A stretch of 64,000 nt of DNA from Prostheceraeus crozeri (GCA_907163375.1 CAJQUW010008641.1:115293-179292), one strand, 5' to 3'. Shown: positions 1-13,548, counted from the first letter of the stretch. The notes: generated by a model not told the origin, from the sequence alone. Made by a program: numbers and translations.

Positions 1-1615
1 AGCATAAACAGCGACCGTAAAGTTTTGAAGACGATCCAAGAGAGTGGTCTAACTTTGAATGAGAAGAAGTGTTGCTTCATGCAGGATTCCATTGATTTTC
101 TTGGTCAGAGAATTTCCGGAAGCGGTATGACTGCCACGAAAGACAAGGTTTCGGCGATCGTTAACACGCGTGCACCCACAGACGTCAGTGAGCTAAGATC
201 CTTCCTTGGTCTCGTAAGCTACTGTGGAAAGTTTATTCCACATCTGGCAACCATGTCAGAGCCACTTAGACAGCTCACGAGAAATGAACACAAATTTTTG
301 TAGTGACCTGATCTGATAGCAGCATTCGAAGCGATTAAGAAAGAAATTGAGAAAGGTACCAAATTATTCGCCTTTGATGTCAACTTGTCTTCTGTTTTGA
401 TGACAGACGCCAGTGATGTAGGTCTCGGTGGTGTTCTTTTGCAAGAGTGTGAAGATGGTTCTTCCTTGAGACCGATTGCTTTCGCCAGCAGAGAGTTGAC
501 GAAAATTGAGAAGAAATATTCCACGACTGAAAAAGAGGCTCCGGGTATAATTTGGGCATGCGAATACTTTCACACCTACTTATTTGGATGTCGATTCCGC
601 TTGAAAACGGACCACAGACCACTGTTGTAGCTATATTCAAGAAGATCTAAACCTTCTGCACAGATCGAACGTTGGGTTCTCCGTTTGCAATGCTATGACT
701 TTACAGTCGAACATGTCCCAGGCCGTCTGAATATAGCGGATCCTTTGTCTCGCCTTTCGTTCACTGATGTTAATTGTCAAGACAAAACTGAGGGCATTGT
801 TCGCTTTCTCACTGAGGCTCCTGTTCCAGTTGGATTGTCTGCCAGAGATATTGAAAGGTCATCCGAGTTTGATGAAGAATTAAAGATTGTGCGCGAAGCC
901 ATTAGGACAAACGACTGGGAATCACGTGAAATTCCTCTCTCGTACAAAATCATAAAACACGAATTGTTTTTCCAAGTTTGGGTCACATAATCTTGCGAGG
1001 TACTAGAATTGTTGTTCCTCAAGTTTTGCGCCAAAGAATCGTTGACTTAGGTCATGAGGGACACCAGGGTGTCGTCAAGACAAAGCAGAGACTACGCTCC
1101 AAAGTTTGGTGGCCTTGCATGGACAAAGATGTCGAAAGAAAATACCGAGCCTGCAAGGAATGTACATTAGTCACAGTTGAGAACCATAAGGAACCACTTG
1201 TTCGCACACCATTACCAAGCCATCCATGGGAAGCTTTGAGCATGGACTTCTTAGGACCATTTCAAAATGGAAAGAAGATCCTCGTGGTCGTAGATTATTT
1301 TAGCCGTTGGGTGGAGGCCCGTGTGATGACGAATACTACATGTGAGGAATTGATAAAAGTTCTTGATGAAATTTGGGCAACACATGGATATCCTTTATTA
1401 CTCACTTCTGACAATGGACCACCTTTTCAAGCTACAAAACTTTCCAGTTATTTCCAAGAGATTAATGTGAAGCACCATAGAATTACTCCATTGTGGCCAC
1501 AGGCAAATGGTGCAGTCGAACGACAAAACCAAACTCTTCTGAAATTCTTGAAAATTGTCACCGCCAAAGGTCTTTGTTGGGACTTTGAATTATCCAAGTT
1601 TTTGTTGGCCTATCG

Positions 1616-1785
1616 TGTTCAACCTTTTTACATGCGAGTCATTCAAAACTCTTGTTTGGCATAGACTCAGATGTATTCTAAGCCCCACTCGGCAATATCT
1701 GAAACACAATAGAAAACGTGTAAGAACACAGTACAAAACACAATATGAAATGCATCATGCAGAGAATATGAATACAAATATAACA
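1616..1785 (-). repeat. Copia LTR (3' LTR in element orientation)
   Basis: This 170-bp LTR starts TGTT and ends AACA and is nearly identical to the copy at 6178-6347. It is flanked on its outer side by the 5-bp target duplication TATCG at 1611-1615. Confidence 0.93.
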
Positions 1786-4700
1786 AATTCCCTCTCTTCT
1801 CTATTTGAAGGAAAATACCTAAAAATAAGTCTCTTGAAAACTCACTACTAAAAAGAGCTATAAAAACTAAAAGAACAAAATGCACTGTGACTAGCGTAGA
1901 GAAAAAGCACCAGAAGAATATGGAGAATTGACAAACTCAGTTTGCTTCAAGTTCGCTTAAAGAACGTTCAAAAGTTTCTCTCTGTTTGCGTCCCGTTTCG
2001 TCAGACAATTAGCAAGTTGATGATCCGTCGGGATCCAACGCAACTTGATTTCGCCTCGATCGATCATCTCTCGAAGCATAGCGATGTCAATACGAAGTCT
2101 CTTATCTAGCACAGCCTTTGTCGATGCTAAAGATTCAACGAGCGATGCATTGTCTGTGAAGCACATTATTGCTGGAGCGAATGCATTGATTTCCTTCATT
2201 GTATGAGATAGCAGGATCGCGGCTTCCGTCCGCTGCCTCAATGAGAGCCAATGTCTCTGCTGCGAGAGTTGATCGCACCACTCGACGAACTTTCCTGGAT
2301 TGCCAAGAAACGAGAGTTGTCAGCTCAGCATCACCGAGAAAGATCACGAAACCTGCCTGTGAACCACCATCACTGAGATTTCCAAAAGAGGCATCCGCGT
2401 AAACATACAATGTTGACTGTCCTTCCAACATGCGGTTGCACTCTATGGTCAAACCAACGCTCGACGATTTCAATTTACGAATGACCTTGTTGGCTCGGAT
2501 AGCATCTTCTACTTGAGGATGTTTCAAGTGACTGCTCAACTTACACGCATCGAATGATAGATCTGGACGAGTTTGATTCGCAAGCCAATTCACAGATCCC
2601 ACTGCTGCACGAAATGACTTGCTCTCCTTATCCGACAACGGACGACCAGCATGCTTGTCCATGATGCCAACTTCATTCATTGAGTCCGCATAACGAGTTT
2701 GGTTCATAGTGATCCACCTTCCTGTCTGATGCAGCACGATGCCAAGATATTTGAATGCTCTGTCTTCTTCTTTGCTTATTCTGAATTTCTGCTTCAACGG
2801 TTCAACAATTCGTTCCTGAAATGCCGTTGTTCCTCCCCAGCAAATATCATCAACTTGGATACACAGCACTCCCAGCAATTGACCTTCCTGGTCATGATGA
2901 AAGAAAAGTCCTGGATCAGTAGCTGACACACGAGCCCCTTTGCCTTCCAGGAATTCTCGCACCGTAAGGTACCATGATCTGGCAGCATCGTTCAATCCAT
3001 AGACAGTCTTCTTTAGACGCCAATATGAGTCGGCATTCGCTTCTGCTGGGGGAATCACAAACACATGACGATCAATATCACTGCCTTGAAGAAAAGCCTC
3101 TTTGATGTCCAGTGATCTCAAGGTCCAATCGTTTGCAGAAATCGTAGCAAGTGCAAGGCGCATGTTCACCTTCGAGCAAGTAGGAGAATCACAGCGTTCA
3201 TTCAGTCTCTCCTCGAATCCCCTTGCCACGAGGCGAGCCTTTACTGTACTTTGGCCCTCGACCTTTTTCTCAGTCAACACCCATCGAAGAGTAAGCGGTT
3301 CCTGGGAAATATCCTGGCATTCTTCAAAGACATCGTCTCTCCAGGCTCTCAATTCCTGTTCTTTTGCTTTCTGCACATCCTCTTCTAAAGCGTGAATTAT
3401 AAGAACTTCTTGATCATCCGAAATTTCGCTATATTCTGCCAGATCCATCAAATTGACACATTTCTTTGAACCATCACTAAACGAGAGATTGTAGTAATCT
3501 TTGTTGCGCCCAGTCGCTTTTCCCGCGCGATTGATCACCGTAGCTGTTTGGACGTCTTCTCCACCATCGAATTTGAATTCAACACGCTGTCCTACTCGTG
3601 GCCGTCTTGGATTTCCTTGACCTGAATCCTTTGGCATTGCAGACCCATGCAACCGTTGCGTCAAATCGTCTTGCACTTCATCGCCTTCCTCTATTGTGGG
3701 ACTACATTTCTCCGTCACCACAGTTCGAGAGACTTCGTCTTCATCATCGCTAACATTGGAGTCACAGTCCATCTTCTCATCCACCGATCCTTCTTCGATG
3801 TCATCTTCCAATTCCTTGTTTGCGGATGGATTTTCACTCCTTTCTCGAACTGCTCGCAGGCGAGTTGGGTGCGCGCGCACAAATAGTCCACCATGCTTGA
3901 TGATGACCTGCTGTCCGTCTTTGCCGATCACTTTGCCTGGTCCACGCCATTCATTTGAATCAATGCGCTTATAGTACACAGACTCTCCCGATTCCACATT
4001 GTCACTCCCTCGTATGTTGTGCTTCATGGCTCGGCGCAACTTGTCGCATGACTCATTTGAATGAACAACTTCCTTGCCGCATGCATTGCATTGATATTTT
4101 GAGCCACCATCTCGCTAACCGTCACTCCTTCAAGCGCAGGTGGTTCATCTTCGAGCACATTTGGAAGGACTGGGTTGCGTCCAAATACCATTTGATTAGG
4201 TGAGAACCCATGCGCATTTGTCAAAGCGTTCTTTGCCGCTACCGCCCAAGATAATGCAATTTGATGACTGCAGTTACTCTCTGACATGATTTTCCGAACA
4301 CTTTCACCCAGCACGCCATTGTACCTTTCGACCAAGCCATTACTCCACGGACTTTCTGCTGCGGTAGTCAAAACGGTCACATTGTAGTTTTCTGCCATGC
4401 TGCGGAAATTCTCGTTATTGAACTCTCCGCCATTGTCGGACAAAAACCGACGAGGTGCTCCTAACACACTTATCCAGATGCGAAATATGGCTTCAATGAT
4501 GGTCTATGCTTTCTTATTCTGAACGATGGCTGCAGCACTGTACCTCGTAGCCATGTCAATCAGATGTAAGAACGCAAATCCTTCCACTTGCTTGAGATCC
4601 ATTGCAACTGCATCATTGAACGTAGTGGCTATTGGAAGACCAACCGTTGGTCTTGGTCTAGGTCTCTTGAACTTTAGGCAGGTGGAGCATTCCTCTTCAA

Positions 4701-6155
4701 CACGCTGAATGGCTTCGAAGAGTTCTGAATCATCTCGATTGGCCCGTTTCAAAAGATCTATCAACTTCGACGCACTGGCATGGCCGAACTGCTTGTGCAA
4801 TTTTGATGCTTCATCTTTACGAGTCTTCCCGCGGTCCTCAAACGCAACCAGGCTATCTTGAATGCCAGTGTAGGACCAAGATAGATGCAGTAGTGCCCAG
4901 CACTATTCTGGAAGGTTTCCACGCTTGATCCAAGCATGGTGACCTTATCTTCGGCGAAGTCAATTACAGTGCCTGCACGCTTCATTGCCATCTTGCTGAA
5001 CAGAAGTGGGATGTCGGCCTTAACAACGTCAGTCGTGATGAAAACATCTTGTGAGGACATCCGACAGGGCAACTTAAGCGTTTTCGAAGACTTCATTCGT
5101 TTTCCATCACCAAAACGAAACACGCTGTTTGACGACGTCTCATCCAATCCCAGCTTTTCCCTTTCTTCTAATCCATCGAGGAAGCATTCCAGCCATTTCT
5201 CTCCGCAGACGGTCTTCGTGCAGCCTGTGTCCAAGATTGCCATGCCGAATGTGTCAGTCACGATCCCATCATTCTGAGTCATCAAGACGATGTGAACATC
5301 AGTATCGTTTTCTTTCTCATTTTCCTTTGGCAACTTATCCTGGCATTTAGCTGCCCAGTGGAAGATTGATCCACACACCTTGCATCTACTTGGCTGACCA
5401 TCAGGTCCTGGTCTGTTAGTTTGGCGTCCTTGAGTCGATGAGTTCCGAGCGCCATTATTGTATCCTCGACCACGGCCATAGTTTGAATAACGACGATATG
5501 GACGACCACGACCAGCGAATCCATTATTGGCATGCAAGACGGTTTCCTCAGTATCCGTTTTACTTGAGCTGCATTCCAGAGCTTCTTGCTTCACCGTCAC
5601 ACCCACGGGTGTATCTCCTGGAACCTTGAAATTTCCGGCTATCTTCTTTAGACAAGTAGCCATTCCCTTGTAGGTCAGACTATCCGTTGTTGCACGAGCC
5701 AGCTTATGTTCGTTTGCTGGGAGATTCGAAGACGCAAGCAGCCTGTACGCCAATACACCCTCCGGCAGCACCATACCGTGTTTCTTTACAACGTTGTACA
5801 AGTGATCGAAGGCCTGCAAATACTCGTCTATGGGCGTTTGTGGAGATCGCTTCATTGTTTCGAATCTCTCATACGCCTCATATGCCAGTTCGTCCTTGTC
5901 CTTTGCAAACAGCGTGTCGAGCTTCATGATAATGAGATCCAAACCAGTTTCCTCCGAAAGATCCCTTATCTCCAATTCCAAAGCTGCCTCCCTTGCTCGA
6001 CCTTTCAGCGACAGAAGAACTGCAGGTCCCTGCTTCTCCAAAGGCAAATCCGTGAATATTCTCCATACCTCAATCTCTTTCTTCCAATCTTCAAATGACG
6101 TTTCCTCTCTCATCACCGGTGGGGCTTTCACGTTGATTCCCGCCATGTTGCAGCA

Positions 6156-6175
6156 CCAACCACGCTCTGCTACCA
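6156..6175 (-). other. Copia primer binding site
   Basis: On the minus strand, two bases after the 5' LTR, the sequence TGGTAGCAGAGCGTGGTTGG resembles the complement of the 3' end of initiator tRNA-Met (TGGTAGCAGAG shared). Its position beside the LTR supports the element's orientation. Confidence 0.7.
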
Positions 6176-6177
6176 AA

Positions 6178-6347
6178 TGTTAAACCTTTTTACATGCGAG
6201 TAATTCAAAACTCTTGTTTGGCATAGACTCAGATGTATTCTAAGCCCCACTCGGCAATATCTGAAACACAATAGAAAACGTGTAAGAGCACAGTACAAAA
6301 CACAATATAAAATGCATCATGCAGAGAATATGAATACAAATATAACA
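6178..6347 (-). repeat. Copia LTR (5' LTR in element orientation)
   Basis: This 170-bp LTR matches 1616-1785 with about four differences. The matching TATCG target duplication lies at 6348-6352. Confidence 0.93.
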
Positions 6348-6980
6348 TATCGCACTACTCCACACAGTGTCACAGGCGTCGCTCCTGCTGACTTGATTTT
6401 TAAGAGGACGTTGCGCACAAAGCTGCCAACGCTTTGCAGCTCTGACTTGCTTCTCGAAGAGGTTAGGGACACTGACAGGTTTTCTAAGGAATTAGGAAAG
6501 GTTCTAGCTGACAGGCGGAAGAATGTCCGACCGGTAGAGTGGAAGGAAGGTCAGAAAGTCCTAGTTAAGAATGAAGAAAGAGGCAAGTTAGCACCTGCTT
6601 AGGAGAATACTCAGTACACAGTCGTAGGAAGCAACGGATCACAAGTGATCGCACAGTCGGACTTAGGAAAGGTCAAGTGCAGAAATAGTTCTTTTTTTAA
6701 AGCTATCCCTCCTGAAGACTGTGATAGCGAACTGACGGAACCGATGGTAGAAAATTTGACCGATTGCGAGATTGGAGAAGATTGCGAGAATGGAGAAACC
6801 ATGGAGAAGAGGGCGATGTCAGTGAAGCCACGACGGGATCGGAAGCGACCGACAAGATTCAAAGACTATGTCATGAAGTGACAAAGTGACAGCTGTTGAT
6901 TTGTCGAATGCCCTTCTACAAGCTCAACCTCTCCTCTTGTGCATGAACTTTGTCAAATACTGTACACACTAGCCTTCTTC

Positions 6981-6995
6981 AAAGAAGGGGGAGAG
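6981..6995 (+). other. Gypsy polypurine tract
   Basis: The purine run AAAGAAGGGGGAGAG lies directly before a TGTGATGTC start typical of a Gypsy 3' LTR. Confidence 0.75.
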
Positions 6996-7299
6996 TGTGA
7001 TGTCTATGACTTTTGCATTTAATGAAATTTATAGATGCATTCGATTAAATGTTTAAACACATTGCTTGTGTTTTAGTGTTATGACTTTTTGAAGATAATA
7101 TACTACTTTCGTGAACGTGTAACTAGAAATACGCTTGTTTTCCATATCTCTCGAACGCCCATGTATTTCTAGGCTGCCGAACCAATACATGTGAGCAATT
7201 ATATGTTCTCCGTATCTGACGGTCAAGTATAATGCTAGGTAAACGATCGGGAGTTGCTGCGCATCTCTTGGTTGAGTTTCCAAAACTCTTAGTTTAACA
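6996..7299 (+). repeat. Gypsy 3' LTR (end approximate)
   Basis: The LTR begins TGTGATG right after the polypurine tract. The end is inferred from an ACA at about 7297-7299. With no 5' LTR in the window, the length cannot be confirmed. Confidence 0.5.
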
Positions 7300-7757
7300 T
7301 TGTGTAAATCATCTTCTCGAATTAGCTGTCGGAGACTCCGTTGATGACGTGACTGCAGCTAATCATTTCAAATCCTCCATGCATTAAGTATGGGCTATAG
7401 TTAATAGTCAGTCATGTGGGAATGAGCGAGAACTTGATCTAAATTTTCATTGCATGAAAATAGGCAGAATTCCTGATTGATTCGCGATGGATATTGAGTA
7501 GCTTTTAGGACTGTCGAAGCTGTAAATAAATCCTATGGATCACTAAACAGGCACTTTGAGCAGAAAGAGATTCAGCACGAAATTCTCGTGAAAGATATAT
7601 GTTTGCCGGATTACTGACAACTTAGTTCTAAGAATTTTTCATCAAATTTGGGATGAATGTATGACGCGTTGTACGAACTTTTGGTCCTGAGTCTTTAACC
7701 TCAGTCACAATCGATGACGATCCCAAAAGCAGAGAATCTGATCTCCCGTGCGATTAC
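7300..7757. other. No gene seen
   Basis: AT-rich sequence between the Gypsy LTR and a weak exon-like stretch. I see no coding or repeat structure. Confidence 0.5.
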
Positions 7758-7759
7758 AG

Positions 7760-8023
7760 TTCTCCGATCATTTAAAGAGTGAGACTGTTGAAAAAATAAA
7801 GGAAGCTTTCAAGGCGTTTGACGATGGAGTATGTTACTTAGTGACCACTAAAGAAAAAGCAAAATTGACATCAATTAACAGGAATCGGTTTCTTCAAATA
7901 GTTGATAACATGGGAAAGCGATTATATCCAAAAGAATCTGACGATCGCTTGAAGAATATCAAAATGATCAAGAAGGAAAATTGGCCTGAAAAAAGTAGCC
8001 ACTTCGGCATTTGTTGTGTCTAA
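7760..8023 (+). CDS. Possible EF-hand-like exon or fragment
   Basis: An open frame follows an acceptor-like GATTACAG. Its start, VEKIKEAFKAFDD, resembles the first helix of an EF-hand as in calmodulin-like or EFCAB2-like proteins. A further stretch with NMGKRLYPKESDDRL has the rhythm of a second helix. The calcium-binding loop is poor, because the expected spaced acidic residues are replaced by GVCYLVTTKE. No partner exon was found, and an AATAAA lies at about 8096. It could be a terminal exon, a decayed copy or chance. Confidence 0.2.
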   Translation, partial: FSDHLKSETVEKIKEAFKAFDDGVCYLVTTKEKAKLTSINRNRFLQIVDNMGKRLYPKESDDRLKNIKMIKKENWPEKSSHFGICCV

Positions 8024-8103
8024 TGAGTTTAGATTCCTTTGAATGTAGAATATCAGTTTTAAAAAGCTGCTATAACTTGTGGACCATGTACGTGCAATAA
8101 ACA

Positions 8104-10160
8104 TTAGACTATTCTTTCACTGATTTGAAAACTGATTCTTTATTAATATACATGCTGACAGCCTACATGTCTACATACATTGTGTACCGGTACAGTGCAT
8201 GCCTTTTCTTGTTCATGAAAATTCAATTACGATTAGCACGGTACTACATCATACATGCTATTAAAATGTATGTAAATGTATATAGGCCTACCTCAACAAG
8301 CCATTGATTTTATCGTTACTTTTAGCATAGCTTTCTGAAATTTCAAAATTATGATATGACAAGACCACTAAAAACGATTACAAAAACATCGATATCGAGC
8401 GTTACCCTACTGTAAATTTTGCTATGAACGGATGACTTAGTGCCTAATGCACTGTCAAAAGGGCAGAATTCGATCTTTGATGAACGAGATTCGATTCAAT
8501 TTTGCTGCATTTTTGCATTTTACTCGCATTTTGTTACAATATTCTTTTCTTATTTAACCATTTATCTGCTTTGATGCTTAGCTTTCACTCAATTGTTTCC
8601 TGTTATGTTTAGCCTAACCTTCCTAAAACTGAGTATCGCCACATCTTGTTGTAAACATGATTATGACATTGGAGTCCTGAAAACATAAAATATGCAATCA
8701 TCTTCTCTTATCTTCTTATTCACTGTTGTCGATGCTCTCACGCTTTTCATCAGGATCAATCGTTTTTATCTGATGCTCCCTAATTTTTTGTTCACTATAT
8801 AATGGCACCTTTTCCAAACAGCTCCCACATGAAAGTACCGAAATTCAAGAAAAAATAACAATCCAGTCACTAAATATATGTACATATTTTTTCCCAATTA
8901 TTTATGTTTGAGTGCATATCATAGCCGAGCAAAGCTCATTTACTAACAAAATAGCTTATACAATTTTCTTTACATGCAGTCCGACTCTACCAATCAGTGG
9001 TCCGATTCTCCTACATTTGAGAAAAACGGACCTTTTTTAAAAAAACCAAAAACATTGTATATTTGCATTCAATTTCAAACATCGATAAGTATTCCATCTT
9101 AACGCGCCTTCATGAAAGGATAGCGAAGAAGTGTTATCTAGGTTTTCGATCACACTTGAAATATGAAGTCTCTGATTTCTATACCGATTCTCCGATGCTA
9201 TTTTAGGAAAATGTAAAGGATTGGCAGATAATTTTAATGGAAACGCTCCTAATGCCGCAGCAGAGTGGCAGTATCCTGGAGGAAAAAGCACGTTTGACGC
9301 CAGAAAATATTTAATTTTTAGACAACTGTTTTATCAGCGTTTTTCAAATTTTACATATCGATTTTCCAAATAGAATAATTGTTAGCTTGTAATTCATTTT
9401 CCTACTTGTCTGACTGTTTTGGAACGTTGTCTCTCAGTTATATTCGACCGGTCGTTATTGAAGAAAATGAAACTTAGATGAGAACATCTGCGAGTGACAA
9501 GTATTATTGCATTTGTAGAAGTAAATTGACAGAACTAATATAAGGATAAGCATAGTATATATCAAGCGTTAAAATCTGGATATTTGGTTTAAGATTGTTC
9601 TCCATCACTCGCTTATTTGCATTTGTAGGCCTATTTCATTAGGTTTTGGATCTCAGATACATCTGATAAAATCTTCCACTTCTTAATGAGATGAAGTAGT
9701 CTTTATATTCCATATGGAGGAAGTTTATTATCCTGTGGATAGGTTGCATTGTTCCAATACACCATTGATCATAAGGTTGTGATGTTCTTTGTTTCTGGTC
9801 TCCATGCATTGAAGTGTTGGACATGCAACATTATGCATCACGTACGGACTCGATGTTGTCAAATTTGACTAAAATGTTTAGTCTTTCTTTCACGGAAGTG
9901 CAGATGTTGAAATACTCGTATGATTATTAATGGTCACACCTGGGGTGCAAATAGACACGTGTTTTAAACACTTAAACAGTCAAGGTTTTCATTATTTTTA
10001 AATTTCGAAATTGTGACATTCGATATAAGACTTTTCCATTCAACTTGATCAATATTGGCTCAAGTTCCCATCTTCTACACATAAGTGTTCCTTTTGGTGT
10101 CAAGATGAATTTGATTGTCCTTAATTGTACATTTATGCAATAATCCTCAGTACCATATCC
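8104..10160. other. No gene seen
   Basis: AT-rich intergenic-looking sequence with short, unconvincing reading frames. No repeat family was recognised. Confidence 0.5.
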
Positions 10161-10268
10161 AATATACAGGTCGTTTCATAAGTAACCGTACATACTTGAG
10201 GGTGACAACTTTCTGACTTTTTGCAACCTTAATTCCCTCCTGCTCCCCTCCGGAGTGCATATGTATTG

Positions 10269-12391
10269 CAGAGATGGTCCGCATGTGAGAAATGTGAAAA
10301 AACGTGAGAAATTTGGTTGGGTGTGAGAATTGCGAGAAAACGTGAGAAATTGTGAGAAACAGGGAAAGATGTGTGAGAAATGTATCTTTTTGAGAAAATT
10401 TGGCTTGAGTTCTATCCGACTAAACCATTGCATCTGATCTACACCTCTGCAATCGTCGTAAAGTGCTTGGTTGTAAGGTTTATGATCTACAAAATGCACA
10501 AATTTTTTCTTCCTTTGATCACATGTGTTGAGTATCGGTTTTCCTTCTACATGCAGCCTATATTAAGTTGCAGTATTTTTATTGTTGCAATTTTTGGATT
10601 ATTGTTGCAATCCGCGTGCATCCTCTATTTGAGGGGCTATGATTAGGACACCCAGCTTTATTTGGACATATCACCTGAGAATAAAGCATACCTCACCAAA
10701 AATTCCTACTATTAAGACACTAAACAGCCCTATTTGGGATTTTTTCCTTGCTTTTTGCTATGGATTTTAGTTCGACCTTAGCGCTCTTTCCAGTATCAGC
10801 GTGTTCTCACAGCCACTGTCCTCATCAAGAAAGCCTAAGCTAGAGTAAAAACAGAAGCGTTACTTCACGAAAACGTGCTTCCATACGATCAGTGGTGACG
10901 AGTTATCTATGATTCATTGAAGTGAATCCGTCCGTTTTCTCAACGAAAAGAGTAGAGCTTTGAATGAAGAACTGCATTAGCTGGATGAAAGTACTCCATG
11001 CAGTTCAAATGTAGAATGTGTGGAATGAACAAGATGACATAGACGATTCCATCGTGTAAGCGTAAGTGATGAAGAGGAAGAGTACCCGCCGGGCTATCCA
11101 GAACCAATGGTCAGGGAAAATAAAGGTCACCAGTGCGTTTACTGCGATTGTACGTTTGGACACTGCAGAAAGGTATTGAAACGCGTGTACATGCGCAGTA
11201 CTGAGTATTGTGCTAGCATTCTTTTGTGCTTTGCCTCAGTATCATGAATTTAATTTTTTGAATCAAAAGGTTCATAAATGGAAATCAATTAAAAGCAGTA
11301 GAAGCAAGTTTACAACGATAGATAAGACCCCAAGCGATGGTTGCATTATTGACAAATTATGGCGTAAGGGAAGGATTCAAAACATTGAGGTGTTGTAGAA
11401 TTGCAGTGAATGTGGTTTACATGAGAGCTATTGATTTGTCTGAGGCAGATTATTTGGGGTCTCGAATCCAATTATTGTTCGCTGTTGGGTCTATGGCCAG
11501 GCCCATTATTACCGATGTTTCCTGTCTTACTACCAATTGCAAAACAAATATTTGTCATAGCGTCAAGCACCGAGCGCTTAATTTGGTACGGTCGTTGAGC
11601 AAGAAAGGACAAGGGGCAGAATCTCCCCACTTGTCTCGGAATCTTCAGTAATTATTGCAGATCAAGATAACTAACTAGATTACTATTAGAACAAATAGAA
11701 ATTACTGAAATAGAATTGGTTTTTCAGAAATTTACTGAAAAAGTCTATTGTTAGAAAAATATTACAACTGATGAAAAGCATGACTCTCACTCTGTTGCAA
11801 GTTGATTCGTGGATGTAAATTGAAGCGACATCATGGTCTGCAGATATTCTGAAATGTTGGAATATACCATCAATGAATAGTCCAGCAGATATTAAACAAT
11901 TGATCAAGTTTAAATATATTGTGCTAATACGTTTATGTCATTAGATATCATTGGAGAAATTTACAAGGCCTGCATTTGAAAATTAGTCATGAGGTTGCTC
12001 ATAGAAAAATTGCAAAGCTGCATTATATAATAATCAAATAGTAGGCCTACTAGTACATAAAACTCGCATGCCATTGCAATAAGGTTACATGCTAGTCATT
12101 ATCAAATTGCTCGAATTGCATGTAATGCTTTGCGCAATGTTCCCTCCTTTTTTTCTTCAAGCCTTAATTTTAACTTGGTTATGTGTTCAAGATTTGGACC
12201 CACTAATCATCTTTGGTTTCAAGACGAATGTTACGACAATCACAGATATGTCACTTTATCATTGTTATCGGCGTTGAGAGAGATTCTTCATCATTTTCAT
12301 GTGAGAAATTTGTTATTTGTAATGTGAGAAATTCAATATTATGTGATGTGAGAAAATGTGAGAAATTGATCATCGGAGCGGACCATCCCTG
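10269..12391. mobile_element. hAT-like non-autonomous element nested in Tc1
   Basis: The terminal inverted repeats are CAGAGATGGTCCGC (10269-10282) and GCGGACCATCCCTG (12378-12391), matching the CAGRGATGG style of hAT ends. Many copies of GTGAGAAA crowd both subterminal regions (10285-10380 and 12300-12368), in the manner of transposase-binding sites. The flanks share only a degenerate ATTG-containing duplication. No transposase is recognisable in the roughly 2.1 kb between the ends; the short frames near 11210-11650 match nothing I know. Confidence 0.65.
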
Positions 12392-12507
12392 GCATTGATG
12401 ACGTGCTATCCGTGGGAAAGTAAGAGCGCTACTATGGCTACGTTATCCATCAGCCAATTGCATCATCGTCACGTGTCTCACACAGTTAATGATTTTCAGT
12501 CGAAGCG

Positions 12508-13548
12508 ATGCCCGGACGTTTGAGTGAACGCACTCGATACGAGACATTGCTTTTGCATGAAAACAACAACTCGGTCTTGCAAATCAGCAAAAAAGTGAAG
12601 ATTCGTCGAGGGAACATTCATGATATCATAAAGAAATTTCAATTGACTGGAGAAGTCCACGATTTGGAGCTCATCGGAAAACCAAGGAAGACAACACGTC
12701 AATAGGATCGTCATCTCGTGCGCAAAGCTTTGTCTAATCGTCTGTCATCGGCCAAGCAGCTGCAAATAATAACCAGCATGAATATCTCAAGTGGAGCTGT
12801 CCATCGCCGCCTGAAGGAGGCTGGTTTTCGATCCCTCGTCATGAAGAAATAGCCGGTTTTGACACAGTGACACAAAGAGCTGAGGCTTAAATGATCACGG
12901 GTACATCTTAGCTGGTTGATTTAAGACTGGTGCAAGGTCAATTTCGTCGATGAGGATCCCTTTTTTGCGAATCGCGCGGTTGGTCGTCAATTCGCTCGGT
13001 TAAGTGAAGGAGAATGCAGCATCAACGTCGCAACATACCAGCCAGCGCAAAAACGAGAAGCACGACTGATGGTCTGGGGTTCAATCAGAGACCGAAGGTC
13101 TGGGCTCAATCAACAAGAGTCTGAGACGGAGTCTGGCCTCTTGTGCGCGCTTATGAGACTCTGAATGGTGAGCGCTATAAAACCTTGCTTCGACAACTGT
13201 ACGATTCTAGTCAATTGAATGGACAATATCATCTTCCCCAAGACAATGCGCCCGCTCACTGGAGTCGTCGTATGATGGCTTTCTTTGAAGACGCATCCGT
13301 TACAACTTTTGACTGCCACCAATTTCAACCGATCTCTACGTGATCGAAAATGTGTGGTCATTCGTTGGAGCCTAATTATCTAAAAATCCGATCCCAGGAA
13401 ATATTCAAAATCAGGAAGATTGCTTTGACAAAGGATTGACAGCATCTGTAGTAATATCTCTGTTGATTGTATCAGTGCTTTTGTTGATTCGATGCCAAAT
13501 CGCATCGAAGAAGTTGTCCGTGATCATGGAGGACCCACTAGATACTGA
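12508..13548 (+). pseudogene. Tc1-like transposase, degraded
   Basis: The start is ATG at 12508. The first 65 residues form the N-terminal helix-turn-helix DNA-binding half (SERTRYETLLLHENNNSVLQ, then a basic KPRKTTRQ region). Downstream in other frames are VNFVDEDPFF (first catalytic D region), PQDNAPAHWSRR (second D) and VIENVW (the E), the order expected of a DDE Tc1 transposase. In-frame stops begin at about 12703 and recur, and the frame shifts several times, so it cannot make a functional enzyme. The usual family length is about 340 residues, which fits this span. Confidence 0.85.

Larger units (their letters stand above)
1616..6347 (-). mobile_element. Copia LTR retrotransposon (GalEA-like), nested in Gypsy
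   Basis: Fossil Copia-type element read on the minus strand with both LTRs present. Parts in reading order: Gag with a CCHC zinc knuckle (CKVCGSIFHWAAKC, near 5360), aspartic protease (LDTGC, near 5230), integrase with HHCC region and D, D, E motifs (about 4800-4280), reverse transcriptase (DIKEAFLQG, then VDDICWG, about 3150-2850) and RNase H (ADASFG, about 2390). The protease-integrase-RT order is diagnostic of Copia. The Gag opening resembles GalEA-type elements of marine invertebrates, recalled from memory. It is nearly complete but broken, with about three breaks. The LTRs differ at only about four of 170 positions, so the insertion looks fairly recent. Confidence 0.92.
1..7299 (+). mobile_element. 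Gypsy (Metaviridae) LTR retrotransposon, 3' part, broken
   Basis: Fossil LTR element whose 5' part lies outside the window. Parts in order: the end of the reverse transcriptase and connection region (about 1-300, with the typical RSFLGLVSYCGKFIP run), RNase H (about 380-800, TDASDVGLGG motif), integrase zinc-binding HHCC region (about 1030-1170), integrase core with D, D and E motifs (MDFLGPF, TSDNGPPF, NGAVERQN, about 1240-1530), an integrase C-terminal region to about 6880, a polypurine tract and the 3' LTR. A Copia element is inserted in the integrase region. The element is broken, with at least a few breaks besides the insertion. It is older than the Copia insertion. Family assignment is firm; the clade is not resolved. 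Confidence 0.9.

Noticed and set aside
9190-9330. Possible exon after CTATTTTAG reading GKCKGLADNFNGNAPN
   Set aside because: Suggestive composition, but no donor, no partner exon and no family recognised.
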